From: Helicobacter sp. 11S02596-1
Lineage (GTDB): Bacteria > Campylobacterota > Campylobacteria > Campylobacterales > Helicobacteraceae
DNA: 64,000 nt
Reading direction: 5' to 3'
Assembly (NCBI RefSeq): GCF_002272825.1
Contig: NZ_MLAM01000003.1
Span: 62,001-126,000, forward strand
Shown here: in pieces, positions 10,345-18,706 of the stretch
Position numbering within the stretch: the first letter of the stretch is position 1
Layout of the letters: every line of letters begins with the position of its first letter
The notes under the pieces: generated by a model
Seen by the model: only the letters and a program-made list of their open reading frames with translations
Told to the model about the DNA's origin: nothing
Databases searched by the model: none
Made by a program: the position numbers and the translations under genes

Positions 10345-10575
10345 TAAAAATCAATAAAAAAATATAAAAATAATTCTAAATAGTCTTGTATGAAGCTATT
10401 TTATGTAATTTATAACCAATTAATATTTTTTATTATCTGAACTTTTTGGTTTTATTGGGATATAAAAGTTTCTATTATTTTACTTTTCTATCTTGATTTT
10501 TATTGGAAAAACTTGTTAAGATTTAGAAATGAATTTCAATTCATTAATCTCAAAAACGATCAGAAAGGATCACCA

Positions 10576-11106
10576 ATGAAGAAAGGTTATTTTTTAGGTG
10601 TGTTGGCAATCATCGCCATTCTAGCAGGCTGTGCTTCCAAAAATGATGTTGGCAACACTGCCTCCTATGGACTCAAAAATGCTCCTGATTGGGTGCTTAA
10701 AAATGACAATGGATTGCTCAGTGCCACAGCGAGTGCGGTAATCAAAAACAGAAACATTGACTTTGCCAAAACCCAAGCTGCCAATTCAGCTAGAGCAGAA
10801 ATCGCTGCACAAATCGCTACGCAGGTTGAGAGCAAATACAAACAACTCACGACAAGCGGGGATGATAATGTCTCTCAAGATACCGTTCAGGCGATCCGAA
10901 ATAGCGTAAATACAACGCTTGCAGGTTCTAAGATTGATAAAATTTGGATCAGTGATGATGGCGTGTTGTGGGCGCTTGTAAAAGTTGATAAACTCGATAC
11001 CAAACTATTGCAAGAAAATCTAGCCAAAAGCAATGCTGTAGATAAAGCAGCTGCAAAGGCTTTGTCTGAAGCAGTCGATGAAATTATTGATGGGGCAAAG
11101 AAATAA
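10576..11106 (+). CDS. LPP20-family lipoprotein
   Basis: A 176-residue lipoprotein. The start at 10576 is preferred over an upstream in-frame codon because AGAAAGGAT lies 6 bases before it and it opens directly into the signal peptide, with lipobox ILAGC (Cys about residue 21). The mature domain (APDWVLKNDNGLLSATASAV, then ARAEIAAQIATQVESKY) is the LPP20 domain also seen at 6306-7247. It stands alone, divergent from the outer-membrane protein, and is followed by a terminator. LPP20 itself is a surface antigen of H. pylori; its biochemical role is not established. Confidence 0.85.
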   Translation: MKKGYFLGVLAIIAILAGCASKNDVGNTASYGLKNAPDWVLKNDNGLLSATASAVIKNRNIDFAKTQAANSARAEIAAQIATQVESKYKQLTTSGDDNVSQDTVQAIRNSVNTTLAGSKIDKIWISDDGVLWALVKVDKLDTKLLQENLAKSNAVDKAAAKALSEAVDEIIDGAKK

Positions 11107-11155
11107 AGCTATCCAATAGCTTTTAGACCCACATCTGGGGTCTGTCTGAATTTAT

Positions 11156-11178
11156 CAGGGTGTCAAACCCCTGTTTTT
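11156..11178 (+). terminator. Rho-independent terminator after the LPP20 gene
   Basis: Hairpin CAGGG / CCCTG with a short loop followed by TTTTT, about 50 bases after the stop codon. A second short hairpin (AGACCC / GGGTCT) lies just before it. Confidence 0.6.
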
Positions 11179-11242
11179 GGATCAATAAGCCCCCTTTGAA
11201 CCCTCAAAATATCTCAAAAAGCAATAAAATATAAAAAATAAA

Positions 11243-11254
11243 CTCGGCGGGATT
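11243..11254. other. Possible att remnant: 12-base copy of the tRNA-Arg 3' part
   Basis: CTCGGCGGGATT is identical to positions 12354-12365 inside the tRNA-Arg(CCT) gene, in the same orientation. The two copies bracket the integrase relic and HicB gene. This is what a core-site duplication left by a tRNA-integrating element looks like, but 12 bases is short and the identity stops on both sides. Confidence 0.4.
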
Positions 11255-11432
11255 TCTCTAATATTCCCAGAATGCCTATATGCCTAATATCAAGTAAAAC
11301 TATTTTGCTATTAGTAACCATTCTAGTAACTATATCGCAAATATAATTCTTTCGTTATTTAAATCTGCTTAGGCAGAAATCCCAAGTGCTTTAGCGGGTA
11401 GGCAATTCGCCCAAACCCAACGCCCAAAAGCC

Positions 11433-11930
11433 CTAATGTTGCATAAACGCTTTTCGGGCTAGATCAGCGATGAGTGCGGAGCGATTGAGGCATAGCTCTT
11501 TGGCTTTGGTATCAAGGATATTGACAATGCGTTCAGGTAGAGTGATATTGAGACGCACGGATTTATCGCTGTTGTCTGTTGCGGGTTCAGGGATAGGGAC
11601 TTTTCTATCCATCATACTTTCTAATGTCACAATAAAAGCCTCTTTGAGCTCTTTGAGTGCCTCATCAGGGCTATCGCCATCGCCATAGAAAAACGCCACT
11701 TCTTTAAAATCAGGCATAAATGCCCCATAGCCCCCGCCCTCAGACTCTGGGATCTTTTTGATGAGAATATCATAGGGCAAGTTAAAATAGTAATTTAAAT
11801 CTTTTTTCTGATGGATTTGCGCTTTCACATCTATTGTTAAGGCAATCTGCTCTTCTCTTTTGAGGTCTTGAGGGTCTTTTTGATGAGCCAATGCCTCACG
11901 ATATTTCAAAGTCTTTTTCCTTGCTTCCAA
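11433..11930 (-). CDS. HicB-family antitoxin fused to an integrase remnant
   Basis: A 165-residue reading frame of two unrelated parts. Residues 1-41 (ARKKTLKYREALAHQKDPQD region) are the end of the arm-type DNA-binding domain of a tyrosine integrase. From residue 42 (KKDLNYYFNLPYDI) it is a HicB antitoxin with the partial RNase H-like domain (GGGYGAFMPDFKE, DSPDEALKELKEAF) and a C-terminal ribbon-helix-helix (SVRLNITLPERIVNIL...LNRSALIADLAR). No hicA toxin is present on either side. The native HicB start codon appears to have been lost in the fusion; translation from TTG 11930 or GTG 11828 is possible but no good ribosome site is seen. It may be untranslated. Confidence 0.7.
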   Translation of the reverse strand: MEARKKTLKYREALAHQKDPQDLKREEQIALTIDVKAQIHQKKDLNYYFNLPYDILIKKIPESEGGGYGAFMPDFKEVAFFYGDGDSPDEALKELKEAFIVTLESMMDRKVPIPEPATDNSDKSVRLNITLPERIVNILDTKAKELCLNRSALIADLARKAFMQH

Positions 11931-12107
11931 AAGAGAGATATGAGGATAAGGTCCAATCGTGATAATTTTTCTTTATTTTTGATAGGTATAGCGAAATTGA
12001 AAAGTTTTTGAGCCACTTGTTCCTATTAACAATCTTAATCCATTTGTATCTGACAGAAAATAAATTTTATCTTTCGGTTTGGCTTTTTTGATTTCTGTAT
12101 CCGTCAA
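11808..12107 (-). pseudogene. Tyrosine integrase N-terminal fragment
   Basis: From a TTG at 12107 with GGAG 6 bases upstream, the frame reads LTDTEIKKAKPKDKIYFLSD, then GLRLLI, SGSKTFQFRY, a TAA stop at 11975-11973, then, in the same frame, RKIITIGPYPHISLLEARKK. This is the DUF4102 arm-binding domain that opens P4-like phage and island integrases. The in-frame stop and the loss of all catalytic parts make it a relic. It continues without frame change into the HicB gene. The tRNA-Arg gene lies 240 bases upstream, the usual position for such an integrase. Confidence 0.82.
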
Positions 12108-12346
12108 ACAAAACTCCTGCTTATCAAAATAATCATCTCAAGTCATTACAAAAAATTTAAGTATTGTAAGATTGTATCAAAATTGTAACCACTTTTTCAA
12201 GACTGCCATACGTTATAAAATATATCAATACACAATAATACGTAAATTATTTTTACAAAAATTGCCCAAAACATCATAATAACAAATCTGAAAAGGTTCT
12301 AAAAAGCAATGATAGGTAATAAAAAGATAGCAAAAGAAAGGTTTGC

Positions 12347-12423
12347 TGGTGTCCTCGGCGGGATTCGAACCCACGACCTTATGATTAGGAATCATACGCT
12401 CTATCCTGCTGAGCTACGGGGAC
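12347..12423 (-). tRNA. tRNA-Arg (CCT)
   Basis: The minus strand folds into a cloverleaf: acceptor GTCCCCG / CGAGGAC, D arm GCTCAGCAGGATAGAGC, anticodon stem TATGA / TCATA with loop TTCCTAA (anticodon CCT), T arm GTGGG-TTCGAAT-CCCGC, and an encoded CCA (12349-12347). It reads AGG codons. The fifth acceptor pair is a C-A mismatch. It lies downstream of the hup terminator and next to the integrase relic. Confidence 0.95.
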
Positions 12424-12433
12424 AAAAAACAAT

Positions 12434-12475
12434 AAAAAACCGCACCTTAAGCTTCAAACAAGCCTAAAATGCGGT
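12434..12475 (-). terminator. Terminator after hup
   Basis: On the minus strand ACCGCA and a longer interrupted arm (AGGCTT / AAGCTT) pair back to TGCGGT, followed by TTTTTTA. It begins 5 bases after the hup stop codon and separates hup from tRNA-Arg. Confidence 0.8.
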
Positions 12476-12480
12476 AGAAA

Positions 12481-12768
12481 TTATTTTTTTGCTTTTGCAA
12501 CGAGATCTTTAAGACCTTTGCCGGGCTTGAATTTTGGAACCATTTTATCTGCTGTTTTGTATGTTTTGGTGCTACCAGGAACTTTTCCGGATTTACCTTT
12601 TTGCAAAACAGTTTCAAATTTTCCAAAACCTACAAGCTCAACGCTTTGTTTTTTTGAAAGTGCTTTTTCGACAGCTGCAACAAAAGCATTCACTGCATTT
12701 TCAGCGTCTTTTTTAGTTGCAAATTCACCTGCATCCTTGACAAAGTCTACAAACTCTGCTTTATTCAT
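12481..12768 (-). CDS. hup: DNA-binding protein HU
   Basis: A 95-residue nucleoid protein of the HU/IHF family. It shows the N-terminal helices (MNKAEFVDFVKDAG), the GFGKFET strand and the DNA-gripping arm (GKVPGSTKTYKTADKMVPKFKPG). The ATG at 12768 is preferred over one two codons upstream because GGAGG is spaced 9 bases from it but only 3 from the other. HU bends and compacts DNA and acts as a dimer. Single-gene unit with its own terminator. Confidence 0.95.
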   Translation of the reverse strand: MNKAEFVDFVKDAGEFATKKDAENAVNAFVAAVEKALSKKQSVELVGFGKFETVLQKGKSGKVPGSTKTYKTADKMVPKFKPGKGLKDLVAKAKK

Positions 12769-12912
12769 AATCATAAACCTCCATTCATATGGGATATTTT
12801 GTTTTTATTCAAAACGCGGGTATTCTACATATATTTTTTATTAAAATCAAGTATTTAAGGGCATTTTATAAAACTTTAGTGAATTTTGGAGCTTTCTTAA
12901 GACATTTTAATA

Positions 12913-12918
12913 TAGAAT
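12913..12918 (+). promoter_or_regulatory. Putative -10 element for gapA
   Basis: TAGAAT within TATAGAATAAT, 45 bases upstream of the gapA start, in an A/T-rich region without other obvious signals. Confidence 0.45.
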
Positions 12919-12963
12919 AATCGCATTGAATTCCAAAAAATATTCTCAATCTAAGGATTCCAA

Positions 12964-13956
12964 ATGGCTTTAAAAATCGCAATCAACGGAACTGGCAGAA
13001 TCGGACTTTGTGCGTGCCGAATCATTGGGATGCGAGATGATATCGAACTCGTCGCCATCAATACCACCGCTGATATCGACACCTTGTTACACCTTATCCG
13101 CTACGATTCTGTGCATAAATATTATGATACGCAAAAGATTGATGACACCACACTCCGAATCGGTAAAAGCAAAAATGTAAAAATCCTCTCTGATAGAGAC
13201 CCGCTCAACCTAGATTTCTCCAAATACGGCGCAACAGGCGTGATCGAATGCACGGGCAAATTCAACTCACTCGAAAAATCCTCCCTGCACCTCAAAGATA
13301 ATATCAAAAAAGTCATCATCTCCGCACCCGCTAGCGACACACCCACATTCGTCTATGGTGTCAATCACACCGCATACAATGGCGAAAGCGTCATCTCCAA
13401 TGCCTCCTGCACGACCAATTGCCTCGCCCCAATAATAAAAGTGCTTCACGAAAATTTTGGGCTAGAAAATGGCTTGATGACAACGATTCACAGCTACACC
13501 AATGATCAAAATCTCCTCGATGTCAAGCACAAAGACATCCGCCGTGCCAGGGCAGCTGCGCTCAATATGATACCCACCACCACCGGTGCTGCAAAAGCCA
13601 TCGGGCTGGTGATGCCCGAGCTTAATGGCAAGCTCAATGGCATTTCGATTCGTGTCCCCACACCCGATGTGAGCTTGGTGGATTTGAGTGCTAATCTTTG
13701 CGCAAAAGTTAGCAAAGACACGATCAATCAAGCCTTTAAAACCGCTCAAGATCACACAATGAAAGGCATTATTTTTGTCGATGAAGACCAATGCGTCTCC
13801 AGCGATTTTATTGGCTCATCTTATAGTGCGATTTTTGTGCCAGACAAAACACTTGTCCTTTCAGATAAAACCATCAAAATACTCGCTTGGTATGACAACG
13901 AAATGGGCTATAGCCACCGGCTTATTGATATGAGTATTTGGGCATTGACCCACTAA
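12964..13956 (+). CDS. gapA: Glyceraldehyde-3-phosphate dehydrogenase (type I)
   Basis: A 330-residue NAD(P)-dependent GAPDH. The Rossmann motif is INGTGRIG at residues 6-13 and the catalytic segment is [12 protein letters not shown] (Cys about 150), with the [10 protein letters not shown] loop and a C-terminal [11 protein letters not shown]. It serves the lower Embden-Meyerhof/gluconeogenic path. pgi follows immediately, so two sugar-phosphate enzymes form one unit, while pgk is at 34.5 kb; in H. pylori I recall gap beside pgk, so the gene pair has been separated here. Confidence 0.96.
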   Translation: MALKIAINGTGRIGLCACRIIGMRDDIELVAINTTADIDTLLHLIRYDSVHKYYDTQKIDDTTLRIGKSKNVKILSDRDPLNLDFSKYGATGVIECTGKFNSLEKSSLHLKDNIKKVIISAPASDTPTFVYGVNHTAYNGESVISNASCTTNCLAPIIKVLHENFGLENGLMTTIHSYTNDQNLLDVKHKDIRRARAAALNMIPTTTGAAKAIGLVMPELNGKLNGISIRVPTPDVSLVDLSANLCAKVSKDTINQAFKTAQDHTMKGIIFVDEDQCVSSDFIGSSYSAIFVPDKTLVLSDKTIKILAWYDNEMGYSHRLIDMSIWALTH

Positions 13957-13964
13957 GCTTGCCA

Positions 13965-15236
13965 ATGCTTACTTTTAATCAATTTTTTGACAAAAATGCC
14001 GAAATCAGACACCTTGCCCATCCGAGCAAAAAGGCGATGGATAATGTCTTTGAGATGATTACCAAAGAGCGTGAGGCAAAAAAAAGCGGGTATTATGAGC
14101 TTCCTTTTGAGCAAAAAGCCATTAAAGACGCGCAAAACTATATTCAAAAAAACCAAAATCTCCTTGAAACTATCAAAAACCTCGTTATCATCGGTATCGG
14201 CGGGAGTTCTTTGGGGCTCAAAGCGATCGAGGGTATTTTGTGCCATCTCCCATCGCGCAAGGATATTGGCTTGATTTTTTTGGAACATACCGACCCTATT
14301 GAGATCCAAAAATCACTTTTTGGGCTCAAGATGGAAGATTCATTGTTTTGTATTATTTCCAAATCCGGCACCACGATTGAAACCTCCTCGTTGATGAAAT
14401 ATGTCATCAAACGCTACAATCTCCTCAAATCAGCCCAAAGTAAGGCGCATTTGGTTTGCATTACCGATGAAGATTCGCCTTTGCATTTTTTGGCAAAAGA
14501 ACACAAAATCGCCGTCCTCACCATCGCCAAAAACATCGGGGGTAGGTTTTCTGTATTGAGCAGTGTGGGGATTTTACCTCTAATGCTTTTGGGTTATGAT
14601 GTCCAAAAATTTTTGCAAGGGGCAGCCGAATTTGAAAAAAGATTTTTTGAACGCAAGGAAGAACATCTACTGAAAAAAGCAATTTTTTTAGCAAAAAATC
14701 GCGACCGCTTCCCTATCAATATCCTTTTTTCGTATTCAAGTGCGTTTCGGGATTTTAACGCTTGGTATGTCCAGCTTTGGGGGGAGTCATTAGGCAAACT
14801 TGATATTTATGGCAAAAAGGTCGGGCTCACGCCGATTGGGCTTATTGGCAGTATCGACCAGCATTCTTTTTTGCAACTCATCACCCAAGGGCTAATGGAT
14901 AAAACCGTTACATTCATCAGCCTCAATCGTGCCAAATACAGCGAGCCAAAAATCCCTGATATGAAGCTTAAATACCTCGAATCGACTGATTTTGTCAATG
15001 GCACTTCTTTTGCCAAATTGCTCAATCTCCAGCAAATCGCTACGATGGAGACCATCCAGACAGAGGGTATCCCGACTGATCACATCGAAATCGATGAACT
15101 CTGTGAAGCAAGTGCGGGCAGGCTCATTATTTATTTTGAACTCCTCACTTCGTGCGTGGGAACGATTTTTAATATCAACTCCTACGACCAACCCGGCGTG
15201 GAATTTGGAAAAATTCGCCTGCGAGAAATGTTTTAA
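13965..15236 (+). CDS. pgi: Glucose-6-phosphate isomerase (short form)
   Basis: About 423 residues, interconverting glucose-6-phosphate and fructose-6-phosphate. Signatures: GIGGSSLG near residue 68, the SIS-type SGTTIETSSLMKY, GGRFSVLSSVGILPL, DQHSFLQLITQG (catalytic His) and the C-terminal NSYDQPGVEFGK. The length is that of the shorter bacterial isomerases rather than the 550-residue E. coli type. The ATG at 13965 is 8 bases after the gapA stop; an in-frame TTG at 13938 inside gapA is a less likely start. A repeat array begins right after its stop codon. Confidence 0.93.
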   Translation: MLTFNQFFDKNAEIRHLAHPSKKAMDNVFEMITKEREAKKSGYYELPFEQKAIKDAQNYIQKNQNLLETIKNLVIIGIGGSSLGLKAIEGILCHLPSRKDIGLIFLEHTDPIEIQKSLFGLKMEDSLFCIISKSGTTIETSSLMKYVIKRYNLLKSAQSKAHLVCITDEDSPLHFLAKEHKIAVLTIAKNIGGRFSVLSSVGILPLMLLGYDVQKFLQGAAEFEKRFFERKEEHLLKKAIFLAKNRDRFPINILFSYSSAFRDFNAWYVQLWGESLGKLDIYGKKVGLTPIGLIGSIDQHSFLQLITQGLMDKTVTFISLNRAKYSEPKIPDMKLKYLESTDFVNGTSFAKLLNLQQIATMETIQTEGIPTDHIEIDELCEASAGRLIIYFELLTSCVGTIFNINSYDQPGVEFGKIRLREMF

Positions 15237-16202
15237 AGGTTTTCATTATTTTTTACTCGGTTTGTTAAAAACAAACCTGAAGACCGCTTACACGGGTAAA
15301 ACCCGTGTTCGCTCCTAAAGTAACCATCTCGTCAGCCAAGCAGAGCTTGTGCGTTCGAGATAAATTTCTAAGGTTTGCATTATGCTTACTCGATTCAGTT
15401 TTTGCAAACTGAATCTGAAGACCATTTCAAGAAGCAAAGCCTCTTTCCATTCCTAAAGGATAGGGTATGGTCGCACTACGTTTGCCCATCAAACCCGTTT
15501 TCTAAGGTTTTCAATCCTATCCGCTTTCAAACCCAGCAATCTACGCTGTGATATGCAGTGTTGCATTGGGGGCGTGTCAGGGGGTTTTCACCCGCCCACC
15601 CATTGTTCTAAAGGGGTCTTTTTGACCCGCCCTTTATGGGTGGGTGGGTCGAATCTGGGCGGACTTCGCAAGGAGGAGAGCCGTTAAAAAAGATAACTGC
15701 TTATCTTTTTTAGGCTCGCACGGCGATGGTTCTATGCGACTTTTAAGGAGCATACCATACGCCCAAACCTTAAAAAAGCCAACTGCTTGGCTCTGGTAGC
15801 CTCGCACGACAATGCGTATATGCTCCGATTAGGAGCATAGCAGATGGCTAGCCCCCTAGTCCCTTTCTAGCTAGTATAAGAAAAAATAACTAGCGGTAAA
15901 ACTATGGAAAAAACAAACCTGAAGACCACTCACGGGAGCTTAGCTCCCGTTCGTTCCTAAAGTTACCATCTCACACCCAGCCAAAGGCTGTGCGTTCGAG
16001 ATAAGTTTCTAAGGTTTGCATTATGTTTTACTCGATTCACGTTGTGGGTCTGAAACCCGCTTTGGCGAGCCAAGCTTGCCTGTGTTACCAAAGAATTTTG
16101 ACTTTGCTTACACGATTTTATGCCCTGCATTCGCAGGACATCAACTTCGCAGCAGGCATTGTTTGGGATTTTTGAAAAGTTTCTAAAGTTTTTAGTAGCC
16201 TG
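15237..16202. repeat. Structured-repeat array 1 (between pgi and an outer-membrane gene)
   Basis: No convincing gene. The array starts 1-4 bases after the pgi stop. It holds, in order: a complete A-unit (15241-15375); an A-unit with hairpins 1 and 2 only (15376-15510); a C module with ATCTACGC and a GC-rich run (15513-15665); two B modules (about 15668-15765 and 15773-15845); a D module (CTAGTCCCTTTCTAG, about 15860-15910); a 5'-truncated A-unit (15911-16022); and another fragment with a hairpin-1 arm (16023-16060). The same A-C-D-A order recurs in array 5 at 52.4 kb. Confidence 0.85.
15241..15375 (+). repeat. A-unit, complete three-hairpin copy
   Basis: Hairpin 1 at 15259-15277 (GGTTTGTT / AACAAACC), linker TGAAGACCGCT, hairpin 2 at 15290-15308 (ACACGGG / CCCGTGT, loop TAAAA), linker TCGCTCCTAAAGTAACC, hairpin 3 at 15326-15361 closed by ATCTCG / CGAGAT, tail AAATTTCTAAGGTTT. 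The tail runs directly into the next unit (GCATTATGCTTACTCG), so units are joined in tandem. Confidence 0.85.
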
Positions 16203-16901
16203 TCAAAACGTATATAAATAGCTTACGTAGAAAGAATATTTGTGTTTTACGATGGTTCTGTCGGATGTAGATACTACAATTTTGCTATTATCATCTTTAT
16301 CTTCAAATATTGTTTGTTCTAAAAGCGGGATTTTCATACCGATTTCAAAGCCGTGGTGTTTATAGAGATTGCTTCGCAAGCCCACATCAATGGTGGTTTG
16401 AAAATTCACATAGCTTGCCTTGCCTTTGGGAAGATTTTGCTCTTGTATTTCTTTACCATTAGCAATCCACGTTTCCCCGCCAATCCCCACGCCGGCAAAG
16501 ACACCAAAATCCTGACTTTCTTTGTTGATAAAATCCCACAGCACATCTGCACCCACGCCATAGCCCAACATATGCGTATAATAATCTTCGCCATTATGTA
16601 AAATTTTGCTACCAAAATTGGTATAACCATAGTCCAAAAATCCATAATAACGTAGCCCTAGTGCTTTGGAAGCCCCAAAAAACTGCTTGTAACCTAGCTG
16701 GATACCTGCACCATTGGTGAGTTCATCAATTACGTTATGATGTTGCTCTACCACCATCCCCCCTTGTTGCATCGCAGTCGATCCTTTCTCATCTAAATGC
16801 GATTTGCCAATCTGATAACTCACGCCCGCAAACAGCCCGCTGTCCTCAGCCATCAATATCGTGCCCAACAACAGCGAACACATTACAATCTTTTTTTTCA
16901 T
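16203..16901 (-). CDS. Outer-membrane beta-barrel protein
   Basis: A 232-residue protein. The start at 16901 is chosen for its AAGGAAAG ribosome site and because it opens into the signal peptide (KKIVMCSLLLGTILMAEDSG, cleavage near MAED). The mature chain has repeated glycine/aromatic beta-strand patterns (FAGVSYQIGKS; LGLRYYGFLDYGYTNFG; FAGVGIGGETW) and ends in YLYTF with C-terminal Phe. It resembles the small Helicobacter outer-membrane protein families in pattern, but I cannot name the family. Convergent with pgi across repeat array 1. Confidence 0.8.
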   Translation of the reverse strand: MKKKIVMCSLLLGTILMAEDSGLFAGVSYQIGKSHLDEKGSTAMQQGGMVVEQHHNVIDELTNGAGIQLGYKQFFGASKALGLRYYGFLDYGYTNFGSKILHNGEDYYTHMLGYGVGADVLWDFINKESQDFGVFAGVGIGGETWIANGKEIQEQNLPKGKASYVNFQTTIDVGLRSNLYKHHGFEIGMKIPLLEQTIFEDKDDNSKIVVSTSDRTIVKHKYSFYVSYLYTF

Positions 16902-17009
16902 TTTACTTTCCTTTTTGGTAAATTTAAACATACACAAAAAGGATTATATACATAAATTTGTAAATGAAAATAAATATTTTAATTTATTGATAATATATAC
17001 CTAAAGTTA

Positions 17010-17561
17010 TTACCTTTTACACCAAGCGTATAAAAACTCCGTGCGCCCCAGCCCGATAATATGCCCACGCATAGCGTCGTGGAGATGATTGATAAAAAAC
17101 GGGCGCTCTGAAAGGCTAAGCTTGGCAATATCGAGGGCATAGACATTCACGAGATAGTGGTGATCTTTATCTGGGGGCATTGGACCGACGTATTTGCTAC
17201 AAGCGATATTGTTAGCAAGCTTTTGGCTTTCGGGTAAGTCTATGCGCCAAAAGCCCTGCGTCATACTATTGACACCCTGAATGATGTCTTTGTTTTCCCA
17301 CGAGGCATTTTCTGCAAGGGCGTTCTTAGCGATATTGCCCACGACCCAATGCACAAACACCTTGCCACACACATAGCACGCATCATAATCGATGATTTCA
17401 AGGGCGTAGCTTTTTGCCCCATCCACGCTTTCCCAAGAGATTTTGGGCGAAACATCAGGCAACCCAGCGGTATCCAAAAATTCCTTTGGTGCATTGCCCC
17501 CATAGCGAGCGGGCAAAAAGCCCTTGTTATCGAGTTCCATTTTGACTTCAAAGCACTGCAT
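17010..17561 (-). CDS. YbhB/YbcL-family (PEBP/Raf-kinase-inhibitor-like) protein
   Basis: A 183-residue cytoplasmic protein of the phosphatidylethanolamine-binding protein fold. Characteristic segments are SPKISWESVDGAKSYALEIID, the FVHWVVGNI ligand-pocket strand and the GPMPPDKDHHYLVNVYALD loop (cf. GP.PP.G.H.Y). Bacterial members have no firmly known function; a small-molecule-binding role is usual. No operon partner. Confidence 0.88.
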   Translation of the reverse strand: MQCFEVKMELDNKGFLPARYGGNAPKEFLDTAGLPDVSPKISWESVDGAKSYALEIIDYDACYVCGKVFVHWVVGNIAKNALAENASWENKDIIQGVNSMTQGFWRIDLPESQKLANNIACSKYVGPMPPDKDHHYLVNVYALDIAKLSLSERPFFINHLHDAMRGHIIGLGRTEFLYAWCKR

Positions 17562-17878
17562 TCAAGCTCCTTGTAATTGATTTTCGTGCCATAAAATAAC
17601 ATTTGCAGATTAATGGATTGAAGATTATAAATTAGACACAAGAGGATTCAAAAATTTTAGAAATCTTTGCTCCCAAAGCTTCGGTGTACTTTTGCCTCCA
17701 AACCAAGAAAATCCCGTGCTTGACTATTGACACAAAATTTAAATACTCTTATAAAGAGCTTAATTTTTCCACATGCCGAAAAATTTAAATGCTTCTGTAG
17801 TAAAATCAATACCAATAAAGTCAAATGTTTATCATTGTCATTTTGATTGAAAATAGCTTATGAAAAAGGAGATAAGAG
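17562..17878. other. Divergent intergenic region upstream of fic
   Basis: 317 bases of A/T-rich sequence between the PEBP gene and the Fic gene. A TAAAAT near 17800 and an imperfect TGTTTATCATTGTCATTTTGA stretch (split: TGTTTATCATT and GTCATTTTGA, about 17825-17845) could be promoter and regulator sites for fic. No gene, repeat unit or RNA recognised. Confidence 0.4.
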
Positions 17879-18577
17879 GTGAAGAAACTTAGCGAACTAA
17901 GTCTGCTTGAGCGTGAAGAGCTTTTTAAGACTTTAAGAGTCAATATCACCCATCACAGCAACGCCATAGAGGGGACAACACTTACATATGGTGAGACAAA
18001 ACAGCTACTAGAAAATGGGATCACAGCGCCCAATAAGCGTATGGATGAGCAATTGGTAATATTAGGGTTTGCACAAGCTTATGATATGGTGATTCGGGAA
18101 GCAAGCAACACAAATAAATTGCTAGATACTTCTTTTATCAAAGATTTGCACTATTTGATATTTTCTAATGCTTATAAAATAACGCCAAATTTCATCAGAA
18201 AGCCTATTGGGGCGTATCGAACTGAAAATGTCTCCATAGCTGGTTGCAATATAAAACTATCGCTCCCAAGCCAAATCGCACAAAATCTTGAAAATCTATT
18301 GTTTCGATTCAAATCCCATACAATGGACTTGAATGCTATTGCAGAATTTCACGCAATGTATGAGCAAATCCATCCATTCTCTGATGGTAATGGCAGGACA
18401 GGGAGGCTTATAATGAGTTTCCAATGCATCCAAAACGATCTCATCCCGCCATTAATTGAGAATGAAAAAAGGTCAGAATATCTTGAGTGTTTAAGTCACG
18501 TTCAAACTCAAGGCGACCTTGAACCCTTTGTTCAATTTTTAAAGTATTGTCAAAATAGGAGTTTGGAGTTGATATAA
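17879..18577 (+). CDS. Fic-domain protein (AMPylase-type, self-inhibited)
   Basis: A 232-residue Fic protein, predicted to transfer AMP (or another nucleotide moiety) to a hydroxyl group of a target protein. The catalytic loop is HPFSDGNGRTGR near residues 165-176, complete including the His and both Arg. Near residue 22 it has SNAIEG, a match to the (S/T)xxxE(G/N) inhibitory helix at the N-terminal side, so it looks like a class II, self-contained regulated Fic enzyme without a separate antitoxin. Start GTG 17879 with AAGGAG 7 bases upstream. No partner gene; target unknown. Confidence 0.9.
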   Translation: MKKLSELSLLEREELFKTLRVNITHHSNAIEGTTLTYGETKQLLENGITAPNKRMDEQLVILGFAQAYDMVIREASNTNKLLDTSFIKDLHYLIFSNAYKITPNFIRKPIGAYRTENVSIAGCNIKLSLPSQIAQNLENLLFRFKSHTMDLNAIAEFHAMYEQIHPFSDGNGRTGRLIMSFQCIQNDLIPPLIENEKRSEYLECLSHVQTQGDLEPFVQFLKYCQNRSLELI

Positions 18578-18658
18578 AATTTTGAGCAAATAACAAACCT
18601 CCACCTATCCCATCAATAAAAATAAATCACAACTTTATAAAATTTTTTAAAATTTTTA

Positions 18659-18664
18659 TATAAT
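18659..18664 (+). promoter_or_regulatory. Putative -10 element for the MFS gene
   Basis: TATAAT about 43 bases before the start of the MFS transporter, within A/T-rich sequence. Confidence 0.45.
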
Positions 18665-18706
18665 AGATACTTTATTTTAAAAATAAATCGATCAAAAAGG
18701 CAACAA

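Noticed and set aside
15259..15308. A-unit hairpins as ordinary rho-independent terminators
   Set aside because: No T-run follows hairpins 1-3 in the sense direction; three conserved hairpins with fixed linkers exceed what a terminator needs.
15237..16202. CRISPR array
   Set aside because: Tandem units share linkers but there are no identical short repeats with regular unique spacers, and no cas genes.
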